64,000 bases of DNA from Streptomyces lanatus (GCF_014655715.1 NZ_BNBM01000006.1:1-64000); one strand, 5' to 3'. Numbered from the stretch's first letter, positions 50,322-58,857 are shown. Notes: a model not told the origin generated them from the letters alone. Translations and numbers: made by a program.

Positions 50322-51581
50322 TCAACGCCCCCCGCCCCCCGTCCCGATCTCCACCACCCGAGCCCAGTCCGGCGGCCCCTCCGGCACATACTCCGTGCCG
50401 TCCTCGCCCCAGGAGCGGCCGCGTGCCCGGGTCGTGCGGGGGAAGCGGGGAAACAGCCCCACCACCACCCGGCACGGCGGACGGGAGCTCGGCCAGGGTG
50501 TCTGGCCGTCCGTCAGGGCGACCACGACGTCGGGGCGCGGGCGGGTGCGCAGGGCCTGTCGGAAGCCCTCGCGCAGGTCCGTGCCGCCGCCCCCGACCAG
50601 CGGAATGCCCTCGGTGCCGCACACGCGGTGCGCCTCCCCGGCCGCCGCGTCGCAGGACACCGCGCTCACCAGGTCACGGCGCCCGCCCACGGCGCGGGAG
50701 ATAGCGGCGACCTCCAGCAGCGCGCTGCCCAATTCGGCGTCGCTGACCGAGCCGGAGGTGTCGATGACGACACAGACGCGGGGCGGCCGGCGTCGCAGGC
50801 TCGGCAGGACGGCGCCCGGCACGGAGGCCGAGCGGCGCGACAGGCGGGCGTATGTGTAGTCCTCGCCGACACCGGGACCGGACACCGCCGAGCGCACGGC
50901 CGCACCCAGCAACTCCCGCCACGGCTGCGGCGGATGGAACACCTCCTCCGCCCAGCGCCGCCACCCGTCCGGGGCGTCCCCCGGCCGCCCGGTGATGCCC
51001 TGCGCGACCCGGAACCGGACGGCGTCCCGTTCCTGCGCGCTCAGCCCGTGCGCCCCGCCCGGCCCGAGATCCCACTCGCGCTCCAGCCCGTCGGCCCCGC
51101 TGCCGCAGTCCAGCCAGGCCAGCTCCTGCATCCGCGGCCCCAGCCGGAACTGCCGCAGATAGTCCTCCATGAGCTGGCCGTCGTGGAGCATCAGGGTCGC
51201 CGGTACGACGGCCCCCTCGGGCCGGGTCAGGCCGTCCCCGTACACGTCGTCGTTGATCTCGCAGTCCGCGGCGATGTTCATCCGCAGCCGCTCCCCCGGC
51301 CCGGTCAGCTCACGTTCCCGTGCCACCCGGTCGCTGCGCTCATGATGCTCACGCAGCAGATGCGACACCTCGTGCACCCACACCCCGGCCAGCTCCTCCA
51401 CCGGGGTCCGCTCCACGAACGCCGGTGACACATAGCACCGCCAGTGCCGGTCGACGGCCATCGTCGGAACGCGACGCGACTCCACGACATGCAGCGCGAA
51501 GAGGGCCGTGGCCAGATAGGGGCGGACGCGGGCGGCGTGCAGACGGGCGGAGTACAGCTTGTCGCGGTCCAACGGGATCAT
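50322..51581 (-). CDS. putative metallopeptidase-VWA protein (DUF2201-like)
   Basis: Cytoplasmic protein of 419 residues. The N-terminal domain carries GVWVHEVSHLLREH (HExxH-like HEVSH, residues 70-74) and a second motif MNIAADCEINDDV that fits a third ligand. The C-terminal VWA-like domain has VVIDTSGSVSD (MIDAS, Asp274) and VVVALTDGQTPWP. This layout is DUF2201, often paired with a MoxR ATPase. The second residue of HExxH is Glu71, so hydrolysis is possible. Its ATG overlaps the ATPase stop (ATGA), and it is the last gene of a three-gene unit. Confidence 0.83.
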   Translation of the reverse strand: MIPLDRDKLYSARLHAARVRPYLATALFALHVVESRRVPTMAVDRHWRCYVSPAFVERTPVEELAGVWVHEVSHLLREHHERSDRVARERELTGPGERLRMNIAADCEINDDVYGDGLTRPEGAVVPATLMLHDGQLMEDYLRQFRLGPRMQELAWLDCGSGADGLEREWDLGPGGAHGLSAQERDAVRFRVAQGITGRPGDAPDGWRRWAEEVFHPPQPWRELLGAAVRSAVSGPGVGEDYTYARLSRRSASVPGAVLPSLRRRPPRVCVVIDTSGSVSDAELGSALLEVAAISRAVGGRRDLVSAVSCDAAAGEAHRVCGTEGIPLVGGGGTDLREGFRQALRTRPRPDVVVALTDGQTPWPSSRPPCRVVVGLFPRFPRTTRARGRSWGEDGTEYVPEGPPDWARVVEIGTGGGGR

Positions 51582-52822
51582 CGGCCGCCCACCCCCGCCT
51601 TCGCCGTGGCGGCCGCCCGGTCCGCGCGCCGCGACAGGGACACGACCCCGGCGAGCCGTTCGATCGACGCCGGGACGTCCCAGTCCTCCTCCCGCAGCGA
51701 GGCCAGCGTGCTCGCGGGGACGACCACCAGATCGGGCGCGCCGGTCTCCAACGCCCGTATCAGCAGCGCCCAGGCGGCATCCCAGCGCGCCTTGTCGGGA
51801 CGTGCCCGTACCGCCTCCACCACACCGTCCAGCGCGGCCTGCCGCAGATCGCCCCGCTCGGGCAGTTCGGCCGCCGCCGGATCGGCGAGCAGCACCTCGG
51901 GGTCCGGCAGGTCCATCCGGTCCACGCACGCCAGCAGCTCCAGGCCCGGCCCGTCACCGACCGTCCCCCGCACCAGCAGGGACAGCACCTCCCGCGAGGA
52001 CCCGGCGGCAACGGCGAAGGCGACCAGGCACTGCGTCATCTCCCAGCTCCGCGGCGACGGCCACGCCCCGCCCCGCCGTGTCTCCCCGCTCGGCAGCCGA
52101 TGCACCAGCCCGGGCCGCCCGGACAGCAGCCCGCCCACCGCACGCCGCGCGAACTCCACGGCCTCCGGCAGCTTCTCAGGGTCGAGCCGGGGCAGGGTGG
52201 CCCGCGGCCAGGTCCCGCCCAGTCCCCGTACGACGACTTCGTGGTCGTGGGCCCATTGCAGATGCACGAACCGGTTGGCCAGCGGCGCGCTCAGCTCCCA
52301 GCCGTCGGCCGCCGAGGACCGCGGATTGGCGGCGGCCACGATCCGCACCCCCGGCGGCAGCCGCAACGCCCCGATCCGCCGCTCCAGCACCACCCGCAGC
52401 AACGCGGCCTGCACGGCGGGCGGCGCGGTCGACAACTCGTCCAGGAACAACAGCCCCCGCCCGGCCTTCACCAACCGCACCGCCCAGTCCGGCGGCGCCA
52501 TCGGCACCCCCTGCCCGGCGGGGTCGTCGCCCACGACGGGCAGCCCCGAGAAGTCGGACGGTTCATGGACGCTGGCGATCACCGTGGTCAACGGCAGATC
52601 GAGCGCGGCGGCGAGCTGAGTGAGCGAGGCGGTCTTGCCGATCCCCGGCTCCCCCCAGAGCAGCACGGGCAGATCGGCGGCGACGGCGAGGGTGAGGGCC
52701 TCCAGTTGGGGGTCGGGGCGGGGTTCGGTGGTGGTGCGGCGGAGGAGGGTCAACAGGTCGGTGGCCACGTCGAGTTGGGAGGTGGGGTGGGCGGACATGG
52801 GCGTGGAAACGGGCATGGGCAT
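51578..52822 (-). CDS. MoxR-like AAA+ ATPase
   Basis: AAA+ ATPase of 414 residues. Walker A: LLWGEPGIGKTASL; Walker B: GLLFLDELSTAPPAVQAALL; sensor 1: IVAAANPRSSAADGWELSAPLANRF. After the AAA core there is an additional helical region of about 150 residues longer than in the MoxR at 7551, so the two are not close paralogues. It should remodel or activate its partners, probably the VWA protein encoded next and the uncharacterised protein upstream. Several in-frame ATGs lie near 52822, so the exact start is open. Confidence 0.88.
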   Translation of the reverse strand: MPMPVSTPMSAHPTSQLDVATDLLTLLRRTTTEPRPDPQLEALTLAVAADLPVLLWGEPGIGKTASLTQLAAALDLPLTTVIASVHEPSDFSGLPVVGDDPAGQGVPMAPPDWAVRLVKAGRGLLFLDELSTAPPAVQAALLRVVLERRIGALRLPPGVRIVAAANPRSSAADGWELSAPLANRFVHLQWAHDHEVVVRGLGGTWPRATLPRLDPEKLPEAVEFARRAVGGLLSGRPGLVHRLPSGETRRGGAWPSPRSWEMTQCLVAFAVAAGSSREVLSLLVRGTVGDGPGLELLACVDRMDLPDPEVLLADPAAAELPERGDLRQAALDGVVEAVRARPDKARWDAAWALLIRALETGAPDLVVVPASTLASLREEDWDVPASIERLAGVVSLSRRADRAAATAKAGVGGR

Positions 52823-52870
52823 GGGTGATCACCTTTGGATGGTGTGGAGGTGGGTGAGGACGGGCGCGGG

Positions 52871-54226
52871 TCAGGGACGTGACGCGTGCCTCGGGCGCGC
52901 GCGGTGATCGAGGGAACGGCGGCTGCCGCCACCACGGGTCCGGCGGCCGTCGTGGCGGACGACGCTCCCCGGTCCGGAACCGATCAGCCCGGCCCGGAAG
53001 AGCCCGTACCTGATACGCCGCCGCGCGACCGTCTCCAGCTCGTCCCGCAACGCCCCGTTCCGCAGCACCGCGTCCGGCCCGAGCAGCCCTTCGACCACGG
53101 CCAGCGCACCGGCGAAGTCACCGTGCGAGAGGCGTTCGCGCACATCGGGCAGGCACTCGGGATGCCGGTGGGCGTCGTCGATGGCCTGGAGGCAGGGCAG
53201 TGGGGTGCCGGTCAGCGCGACGAGGAGTTCCTCGCGCCGGATCTCGTCGGGTGAGTGGTCGAGCGGCACCAGTACGCCACCGACCAGCCCGATCCGATGC
53301 CGGGCGCCCCGGCATTCGACGACCCGAGGGGCGCCGGCCGCAGTCGCGGACGCGGGCTGTGCCGCCCCGGGCCCCTCCGGCACCAGCGCGGCGGCGACCA
53401 GCGGATGCAGCCGGCCGGCCTCGATCGCACCGGCCCGCAGCAACTCCAGATCGGGCAGTATCCAGGTGGCGGCGTCGGGGAGCAGGGGCAGCTCGGAGAG
53501 CCGCCGGTCGACGGGCTCGACGTCCCCGCTGTCCACGTCGAGGAGAAGCCTGCGCCCGCCCTCCAACCGCACGACCACGGCACCGGAGGAGCGCCCTTCG
53601 GCACGCAGCAGCAGCGACGCCTCGTCGCCCCACCGGTCGGCGGCACAGCGAGGCCCGTACGGCGGCGGGCCGTCGTCCGCGGTACCGCCCCCGGCCCGTA
53701 TCCGCAGCTCACCGGCCCTTCGCGCGTCCCACAGATGCCGGTGCAGATCGAGCCGGAACCGCCGGTTGGGCCGAGGATGCGGATGCCGAAACGGCAGGGA
53801 AGAGGCCGCACCGCCCCACAGCGCGAGGCTGATCCGCTGCCCCGCGTCCGCCCAGGCCGGAGGGGTCCGCGCCACCAGATACAACGGCCGCCCACGCCCG
53901 AGTCCGCCGTACCTGGCCAAGGCGAGCGTCAGTCCGGGACGCAGCAGCCCGTCGGGAGCGATACGAGGCATGTGCCAGCGCAGCAGATCGGGCGCGAGGA
54001 ACCGTAGGTCGTCACGCACCCGACCGGCGACGTCCCGCCCGAACTCCCGCGCCAGGGACCGCAGATCGAGATCGACATCGACCCCGGCGGCGGCACAAGC
54101 CCCCGCCCAGTCCCCGGCGAGCCGACGAGCGGTCGCGATCTCGATCATGGAGACCGGCACGGCGAACTTACGCACGCGCGGCCAAAACGAAAGCCGGGAT
54201 TCCCCGTTCGCGATCGGAGTGCCCAT
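52871..54226 (-). CDS. uncharacterised protein of a MoxR/VWA unit
   Basis: A 451-residue protein I do not recognise. It has no signal peptide or TM helix. The N-terminus (IEIATARRLAGDWAGACAAAGVDVDLDL) is helical and repeat-like, the middle is rich in arginine and Pro (LLRWHMPRIAPDGLLRPG, PLYLVARTPPAW), and the C-terminal third has RERLSHGDFAGALAVVEGLLG and YGLFRAGLIGSGPG. As the first gene of the unit it could be the substrate or scaffold of the ATPase. The ATG at 54226 has AAGGTGA six bases upstream. The gap to the ATPase gene is 48 bases. Confidence 0.68.
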   Translation of the reverse strand: MGTPIANGESRLSFWPRVRKFAVPVSMIEIATARRLAGDWAGACAAAGVDVDLDLRSLAREFGRDVAGRVRDDLRFLAPDLLRWHMPRIAPDGLLRPGLTLALARYGGLGRGRPLYLVARTPPAWADAGQRISLALWGGAASSLPFRHPHPRPNRRFRLDLHRHLWDARRAGELRIRAGGGTADDGPPPYGPRCAADRWGDEASLLLRAEGRSSGAVVVRLEGGRRLLLDVDSGDVEPVDRRLSELPLLPDAATWILPDLELLRAGAIEAGRLHPLVAAALVPEGPGAAQPASATAAGAPRVVECRGARHRIGLVGGVLVPLDHSPDEIRREELLVALTGTPLPCLQAIDDAHRHPECLPDVRERLSHGDFAGALAVVEGLLGPDAVLRNGALRDELETVARRRIRYGLFRAGLIGSGPGSVVRHDGRRTRGGGSRRSLDHRARPRHASRP

Positions 54227-54375
54227 CAGCACTCACCTTGCGCGGACGGGACCCCCATTCTGTCAACAGAGAGAGTCGTCATCGCGCCGAGCGTAACCTC
54301 GCCCGACGCCCACCCGCGAACGATTTTCCGCGGAGGGCGCGGCAACCTTTCACCCCGCCGCGACGACTGCCACAT

Positions 54376-55284
54376 ATGGCATCCCCCAGAAAGCGCCGCA
54401 CCCTCATCGCCCCCGCGGCGATGGTGGCGGCCGTGGCAGTGGCCGTATCCCTGCTCATAGCGTTCCGCCCCGACGGCGGGACGAAGCCGACAGCAGCCGA
54501 GACGCCGACGAGCCCGGCGGCCCACACCCCAGCGACACCTACGAGCGCAGAGCCCGAACCAGCGCCGCCGCGCCCCACACCCACGCCGAAACCAACACCA
54601 ACACCGAAGCCGAAGCCGAAGGCGAAGCCGCCGAGCCCAGCCTCCCAAGCCGTCTCGGCCTCGCTGGCCGGAAGAATCCGCCCCGAGGTCACCTACGAGG
54701 GAACCGCCACCTTCTACGACACCGGCGACGGCAACGGAGCCTGTCTGTACGGCCCGACGACCGACGTCATGACGGCCGCGATGAACCACACGGACTACGA
54801 GACCTCGAAGGCGTGCGGCGCATACGTCCGGGTCAGCGCGGCGAACGGCGCCTCGGTGACCGTCCGCATCACCAACGAGTGCCCCCTGCCCTGCGCCCCC
54901 GGCCAACTCGACCTGAGCCCCCAGGCCTTCGCGAAACTGGCCGCCCCCTCGGCCGGCCAGATCCCCGTCACCTGGACCCTGCTGAGCCCGGCGACGACGG
55001 ACAAGATCTCGATCCGCTACAAGACGGGTTCCAGCCGCTACTGGTGCGCCCTCCAGGCGGTCGGCCACCGAAACCCCCTGGCCCGCCTGGAGGTACGGAG
55101 CCCGGACAACACCTGGCGTCGGCTCGCCCGCACCGAGTACAACTACTTCCTCTCCGAACAGGGCGAGGGCTGCGGTACGGCGATCAGGCTCACGGACATC
55201 TACGGGGAGACGCTGACGGTGGAGGGCCTCGCCGTCCGGCCGGACGCCCTGCAGCCGACCGGGCTTCAGTTCGCGGCCCACTAG
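54376..55284 (+). CDS. expansin-like secreted protein (EXLX1 family)
   Basis: Exported protein of 302 residues. An N-terminal TM/signal segment (TLIAPAAMVAAVAVAVSLLIA) precedes a Pro/Thr/Lys linker to about residue 90 (TPTPKPKPKAKP). The double-psi beta-barrel domain follows (YEGTATFYDTGDGNGACLYG, CGAYVRVS, VTVRITNECPLPCAPGQLDLS) with its Asp. A C-terminal carbohydrate-binding domain of the CBM63 type ends the protein (YWCALQAVGHRNPLARLEV). Expansins loosen cellulose without hydrolysis. The stop codon lies inside the left end of the MITE-like element, so the last residues may have changed on insertion. Confidence 0.87.
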   Translation: MASPRKRRTLIAPAAMVAAVAVAVSLLIAFRPDGGTKPTAAETPTSPAAHTPATPTSAEPEPAPPRPTPTPKPTPTPKPKPKAKPPSPASQAVSASLAGRIRPEVTYEGTATFYDTGDGNGACLYGPTTDVMTAAMNHTDYETSKACGAYVRVSAANGASVTVRITNECPLPCAPGQLDLSPQAFAKLAAPSAGQIPVTWTLLSPATTDKISIRYKTGSSRYWCALQAVGHRNPLARLEVRSPDNTWRRLARTEYNYFLSEQGEGCGTAIRLTDIYGETLTVEGLAVRPDALQPTGLQFAAH

Positions 55285-55499
55285 GGCCTGTCCGGCGGAT
55301 CAGGCCGGCTGAAAGAAGCAGTTCAGACCGGCCAAGCCGAGCCGGGGTCGATGGGGGTGCCCCGGCGCGAGCCGGGCGAAGCCGGTTCGAGCGTGGGGGA
55401 GCGTGCAGCTGCAAGGCGGAGGAGGGCGGCGACGCGATGGGGGTCGGGAGCGCGTGCCAGAGCCCGCGACGCCGGCATGATCCATCAGAAGGGCCCTAG
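55281..55499. mobile_element. MITE-like element with TA target duplication
   Basis: A 219-base segment bounded by imperfect inverted repeats of about 25 bases. The left end begins TAGGGCCTGTCCGGCGGATC; the right end, reverse complemented, begins TAGGGCCCTTCTGATGGATC (18 of 25 positions match). TA occurs at both edges (55282-55283 and 55497-55498), as for IS630/Tc1-type insertions. There is no transposase. It contains internal GC-rich inverted repeats. It fits exactly between the expansin-like stop and the stop of the convergent gene at 55503. Confidence 0.65.
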
Positions 55500-55502
55500 C
55501 GC

Positions 55503-55958
55503 TCAGCGTGCCGGCGGTGGCTCCGTAGGGACCGGGGTACGGGCCGTCGTGGGAACCGCGGTGGGAATCGCCGTAGCGCCCGGCCCCGGTGTTCTCGACG
55601 GTGCCGGTGGTGTCGTCCGGGTCGGGGACGCCGAAGGGGACGGCGTCGGTGAGGTCTGGGCCGGAGGTGTCGTCACGTCGCTCGCGGGGGGCGGTGCCAG
55701 TGGGGGTGCCGGCGTCGTCGGGGTGTCCGAGCGGCCCAGAGGGAGCGCGATCAGCAGGGCCGCCGCGACCGCGCAGGTCACGCCCACCCCTGCCGCCGTA
55801 CGCACGAGTCGGCGGCGCGACGCCCTGCGGCGGAGTGTCTCGTAGTGGCCGGAAGGCGGGGCGAGGCGGTCCGTGGGTGGGCGGAGGATGACCGCGAGGG
55901 GGTCGTCGGGGGAGAACTCCGGGCCGTCGAGGTCGTCTTCGTCAAAGCGTGTGGTCAA
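55503..55958 (-). CDS. putative membrane anti-sigma partner
   Basis: A 151-residue single-pass protein: acidic N-terminus (MTTRFDEDDLDGPEFSPDDP), about 50 cytoplasmic residues, one TM helix (GVTCAVAAALLIALPLG) and a long Pro/Thr/Ser outer tail without a folded domain. It overlaps the sigma gene by 17 bases. Anti-sigma function is inferred only from this arrangement. The Pro-rich tail, which could span the wall, differs from the folded outer domains of the other sigma partners in this window. Confidence 0.68.
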   Translation of the reverse strand: MTTRFDEDDLDGPEFSPDDPLAVILRPPTDRLAPPSGHYETLRRRASRRRLVRTAAGVGVTCAVAAALLIALPLGRSDTPTTPAPPLAPPPASDVTTPPAQTSPTPSPSASPTRTTPPAPSRTPGPGATAIPTAVPTTARTPVPTEPPPAR

Positions 55959-56433
55959 GGCTTCTCCTCAGATGGACGCGGAGCAGTTCTCGGGCCGCGT
56001 GCAGGTCGGCCTTGACGGTCCCTTCCTTGCGTCCGGTCAGCACGGACACCTCCCGGATCGGCATGTCGGCGTAGTAGTGGAGGAGGATCGGGGTACGGAG
56101 GCGTTCGGGGAGGGACTGGACCAGCAGGCGGACCGAGGGGTCCGCCTGCTCCGTGTGGGGGGTCACCGCCGCCTCCGTCCTCGCCCTGCGCATCGCCTTG
56201 CGTTCGCGTTCCAGCTTGCGCCAGTGGTCGCGGACGAGGTTCGCCGCCGTGACGTAGAGGAATCCGCGCGGCTCCTCGACCCGGCTCCAGCGCGCCCACA
56301 GCCTGGTGAAGGCCTCCGACGCGATCTCGTGCGCCGTCTCGTCGTCGTCGACGAGACGGCGGCACCAGCCGGCCAGGCGTGGGTACAGGGCGGCGAACAG
56401 TTCGGACGCTGCCGTGTCGCGGGACCGTTTCAA
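55942..56433 (-). CDS. ECF sigma factor
   Basis: Short sigma factor of 163 residues. Region 2: LFAALYPRLAGWCRRLVDDDETAHEIASEAFTRLWARW and FLYVTAANLVRDHWRK; region 4: PIREVSVLTGRKEGTVKADLHAARELLRVHL. It is followed by an overlapping membrane partner. The gene begins 44 bases after the sortase gene stop on the same strand, so surface protein, sortase, sigma and partner could form one transcript starting near 57492. Confidence 0.88.
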   Translation of the reverse strand: MKRSRDTAASELFAALYPRLAGWCRRLVDDDETAHEIASEAFTRLWARWSRVEEPRGFLYVTAANLVRDHWRKLERERKAMRRARTEAAVTPHTEQADPSVRLLVQSLPERLRTPILLHYYADMPIREVSVLTGRKEGTVKADLHAARELLRVHLRRSLDHTL

Positions 56434-56476
56434 CGCTCTCCATGGTGGTCGGGTCGTGAGGAATTCTGCACGGCGC

Positions 56477-57112
56477 TCAGGGGGCGGGCGTGGCCGAGTC
56501 CAGTTCCGCGAACACGATCACGTTGTCCCGGTACTCCTCGCCCTCGCGCGGGCCCCCGCAGGTGATCAGCCGCAACTCCGGGCGGTTCACGTCCCCGTAG
56601 ACCTCGTCGGCCGGGAAGTCCGCCTTGGCCACCGTCCGTACGGCGCTCACCGCGAACTGAGCCGACGTGCCGTCCTCCCGGCGCGCCACGATCCGGTCGC
56701 CCCTGCGCAGCTCACCGAGGCGGCGGAAGACACCGTCCCCGTATTCGCCCACCGTGACATGGCCGAGGATCACCGACGGGCCGACCTGGCCCGGCGTCGG
56801 CGAGTGCCGGTACCAGCCCGCCCGGTCGTCGGCGGTGATGGGCGGCACCTGCGCGGTGCCGTCGGCGGCGAGGCCGAGCAGGATGAGCGGGGTGTCCACG
56901 GCGATCGCCGGGATCCGGAGCCGGACCGGGGTCGAACGGCCCAGAGCGCGCGCCGAGTTGGGGGAGGGGGACCGCTCTCCCGCCGACGCCTCCCGGTCCC
57001 TCGACCTGCGGGATTGCGCGTCCGCGGTCGGCTCCGTCTCCTGGCCGCCGCAGCCCACCAGCAGCGACGCCATCGCCCCCGCGGCGAACGCGCGCCTGGT
57101 GAGTGCCGTCAC
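56477..57112 (-). CDS. class F sortase
   Basis: Extracytoplasmic transpeptidase of 211 residues. A signal region (TRRAFAAGAMASLLVGC) ends in a lipobox-like LVGC, so it may be lipid-anchored. The sortase fold shows VRLRIPAIAVDTPLI, the catalytic His in VILGHVT (about 117), the Cys in LRLITCGG (about 186) and a terminal Arg in EYRDNVIVFA. Class F sortases attach surface proteins or have housekeeping roles. The GTG start overlaps the stop of the preceding surface-protein gene (GTGA), which makes that protein its likely substrate. Confidence 0.9.
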   Translation of the reverse strand: MTALTRRAFAAGAMASLLVGCGGQETEPTADAQSRRSRDREASAGERSPSPNSARALGRSTPVRLRIPAIAVDTPLILLGLAADGTAQVPPITADDRAGWYRHSPTPGQVGPSVILGHVTVGEYGDGVFRRLGELRRGDRIVARREDGTSAQFAVSAVRTVAKADFPADEVYGDVNRPELRLITCGGPREGEEYRDNVIVFAELDSATPAP

Positions 57113-57492
57113 GCGCCGTTCGCCCGCCGACGCCGTACGACGAACGCCGTCGCGCCCCCGGCTACCAGCAGCGCCGCGGCACCTCCGCCGACGAGACCGC
57201 CCCGCTCGGTACTGGAGTTCGCGGCCGGTGTCGTCTCCCCGGTGTCGGGGGCGCCGGACGGGACGACGGAGACCTGGCCGTCCTGCGGCGCGCGGGTCGG
57301 CGCGGCCGACGGGGCCGTGCTGGAGGGGGGCTCGGTCGGTTCGGCGGACGGCGTCGGGGCGGCCGTGGCCGAGGGAACCTCGGTCGGGCTGGGGACCGGG
57401 GACGGGGTGGCCGAGTCGGCGAAGGCCGGGGTGACGCTCGCCAGGAGGGCGGTGCAGGTCAGTGCCAGGGCGCTGAGAGTGGTGCGGCGCAT
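57109..57492 (-). CDS. small surface protein, possible sortase substrate
   Basis: Exported protein of 127 residues. Signal peptide (ALALTCTALLASVTPAFA), then a Pro/Ser/Thr/Ala-rich stretch to about residue 85, the motif GAPDTGETTP, and a C-terminal hydrophobic helix (GLVGGGAAALLVAGGATAFVV) with a basic tail RRRR. This is the layout of cell-wall sorting signals, but the motif reads APDTG instead of LPxTG and lies some 18 residues before the helix. It may be cleaved by the class F sortase next to it or stay membrane-anchored. Its start has a purine-rich GAAAGAGAG site. Confidence 0.72.
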   Translation of the reverse strand: MRRTTLSALALTCTALLASVTPAFADSATPSPVPSPTEVPSATAAPTPSAEPTEPPSSTAPSAAPTRAPQDGQVSVVPSGAPDTGETTPAANSSTERGGLVGGGAAALLVAGGATAFVVRRRRANGA

Positions 57493-57684
57493 GGACACGC
57501 TCTCTTTCGTCGGTCCGCCGGTACTGCCGTACGCGGCGGGTGGGTGACGGGTCGAGCGGAGAGACGAGGGGGCGGTGGGGCGGGTTGTAAAGAGATGGCA
57601 AAGTCGTCGGAGTCCCTCGCCGCGCAGGACGCCTTGACGCATGGCCGATGAGTCGGCCCGGCCCCGGATACGTACGATGAGGGC

Positions 57685-58113
57685 GTGACAGCCCGTGCAC
57701 AGCACCGCCGTGCGCTACGGCTCCCCGTCCCGGGACCGTGGCGCACGCTTCTGCTGCTCGGGCTGCTCGCCGGACTGTTCGGGATGCACGCCCTCGGGCC
57801 CGCGAACGCGGTCGCCGGCGGCTCCCACCACTCCCCGCACTCCCATGCGCGGGGCATGGACGCGGCCCATACGCCGGCCCCGAGCGACGAATCCGTCTGC
57901 CACGGCGACGGCACCGACGACGGCCATGTCCAGCATGCCGACGCCACCTGTGCCTCCGGCGCCGTCGGCGGCGGCCCCGTGCTGCCCGCCCTGGCGCCCG
58001 ACCCGGCGGGAAGCGCCGTCCCCGGCGACCTCGACCGCCGTAACCCGGCCCTCGCGCCGGACGGCGGGCGCGCGCCTCCCTCACTCGCCGAACTGCAGAT
58101 CCTGCGGACCTAG
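57685..58113 (+). CDS. DUF6153-like secreted protein
   Basis: A 142-residue exported protein. The N-terminal hydrophobic segment (TLLLLGLLAGLFGMHALGP) is followed by a His-rich region (SHHSPHSHARGMDAAH), then two cysteines (SVCHGDGTDDGHVQHADATC). The pattern matches DUF6153, commonly encoded before DUF305 genes in Streptomyces. The His/Cys content suggests metal binding, probably copper, but this is inference. The GTG at 57685 is the likely start. The DUF305 lipoprotein gene follows after 91 bases. Confidence 0.73.
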   Translation: MTARAQHRRALRLPVPGPWRTLLLLGLLAGLFGMHALGPANAVAGGSHHSPHSHARGMDAAHTPAPSDESVCHGDGTDDGHVQHADATCASGAVGGGPVLPALAPDPAGSAVPGDLDRRNPALAPDGGRAPPSLAELQILRT

Positions 58114-58204
58114 GACAAGGCCGAGCCGTCCGTCCCCGTCACCTCGCTGCGGGCGTACGGCACTCAGCCATGTCCAGCTCACTTTCACCGCAGGAGTTCT
58201 CAGC

Positions 58205-58849
58205 ATGACCAGCATCCGTACCCTGGCGCGCCGCGCCGCCCTGGCCTCGACGGCCACCGCCGCCGCCCTCGTCCTCGCCGCGTGCGGCGGCGGTGGCGGG
58301 GACGACGCCTCCGACACGTCCCCCTCGTCCTCGTCCTCCGCCGGCGCCGACGCCGCTGCCGGCGCGCACAACGACCAGGACGTCTCCTTCGCGCAGGGCA
58401 TGATCCCGCACCACCAGCAGGCCCTGGAGATGGCGGAGATGGCGGCCGACCGCGCCTCCTCCGCCGAGGTCAAGGACCTCGCCGCGCGCATCCGCAAGGC
58501 CCAGGACCCGGAGATCCGGACCATGTCGGGCTGGCTGAAGGAGTGGGGTGAGGACGTCCCGTCGGCGATGCCCGGCATGGACCACTCCGGTCACTCAGGT
58601 GGCTCCGGCATGGCCGGGATGATGGACCAGAAGGACATGGACAAGCTGTCCGACGCCTCCGGCAAGGCCTTCGACACCCTCTTCCTCACCCTCATGGTCG
58701 AGCACCACGAGGGCGCGGTGGAGATGGCCGGCACCGAGAAGGCGAAGGGCGCGTACGCTCCGGCGACCAAGCTCGCCGACGCCGTCGTCACCGGCCAGAC
58801 CGCCGAGATCGAGGAGATGAACAAGCTGCTCGGCAAGACCGGCGGCTGA
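58205..58849 (+). CDS. DUF305 lipoprotein
   Basis: Lipoprotein of 214 residues. Lipobox LVLAAC; a Ser/Asp/Ala-rich linker; then the DUF305 four-helix domain with its two histidine pairs in FAQGMIPHHQQALEMAEMA and LMVEHHEGAVEMAGTEKA. A Met/His-rich loop (MPGMDHSGHSGGSGMAGMMDQKDM) could bind copper. DUF305 proteins are thought to help copper handling or stress response outside the membrane. AGGAG precedes the ATG by about eight bases. A strong terminator hairpin follows. Confidence 0.9.
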   Translation: MTSIRTLARRAALASTATAAALVLAACGGGGGDDASDTSPSSSSSAGADAAAGAHNDQDVSFAQGMIPHHQQALEMAEMAADRASSAEVKDLAARIRKAQDPEIRTMSGWLKEWGEDVPSAMPGMDHSGHSGGSGMAGMMDQKDMDKLSDASGKAFDTLFLTLMVEHHEGAVEMAGTEKAKGAYAPATKLADAVVTGQTAEIEEMNKLLGKTGG

Positions 58850-58857
58850 CGTACAGA

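Noticed and set aside
54540..54640. CCA/CCG repeat tract
   Set aside because: It encodes the Pro/Thr/Lys linker of the expansin-like protein.
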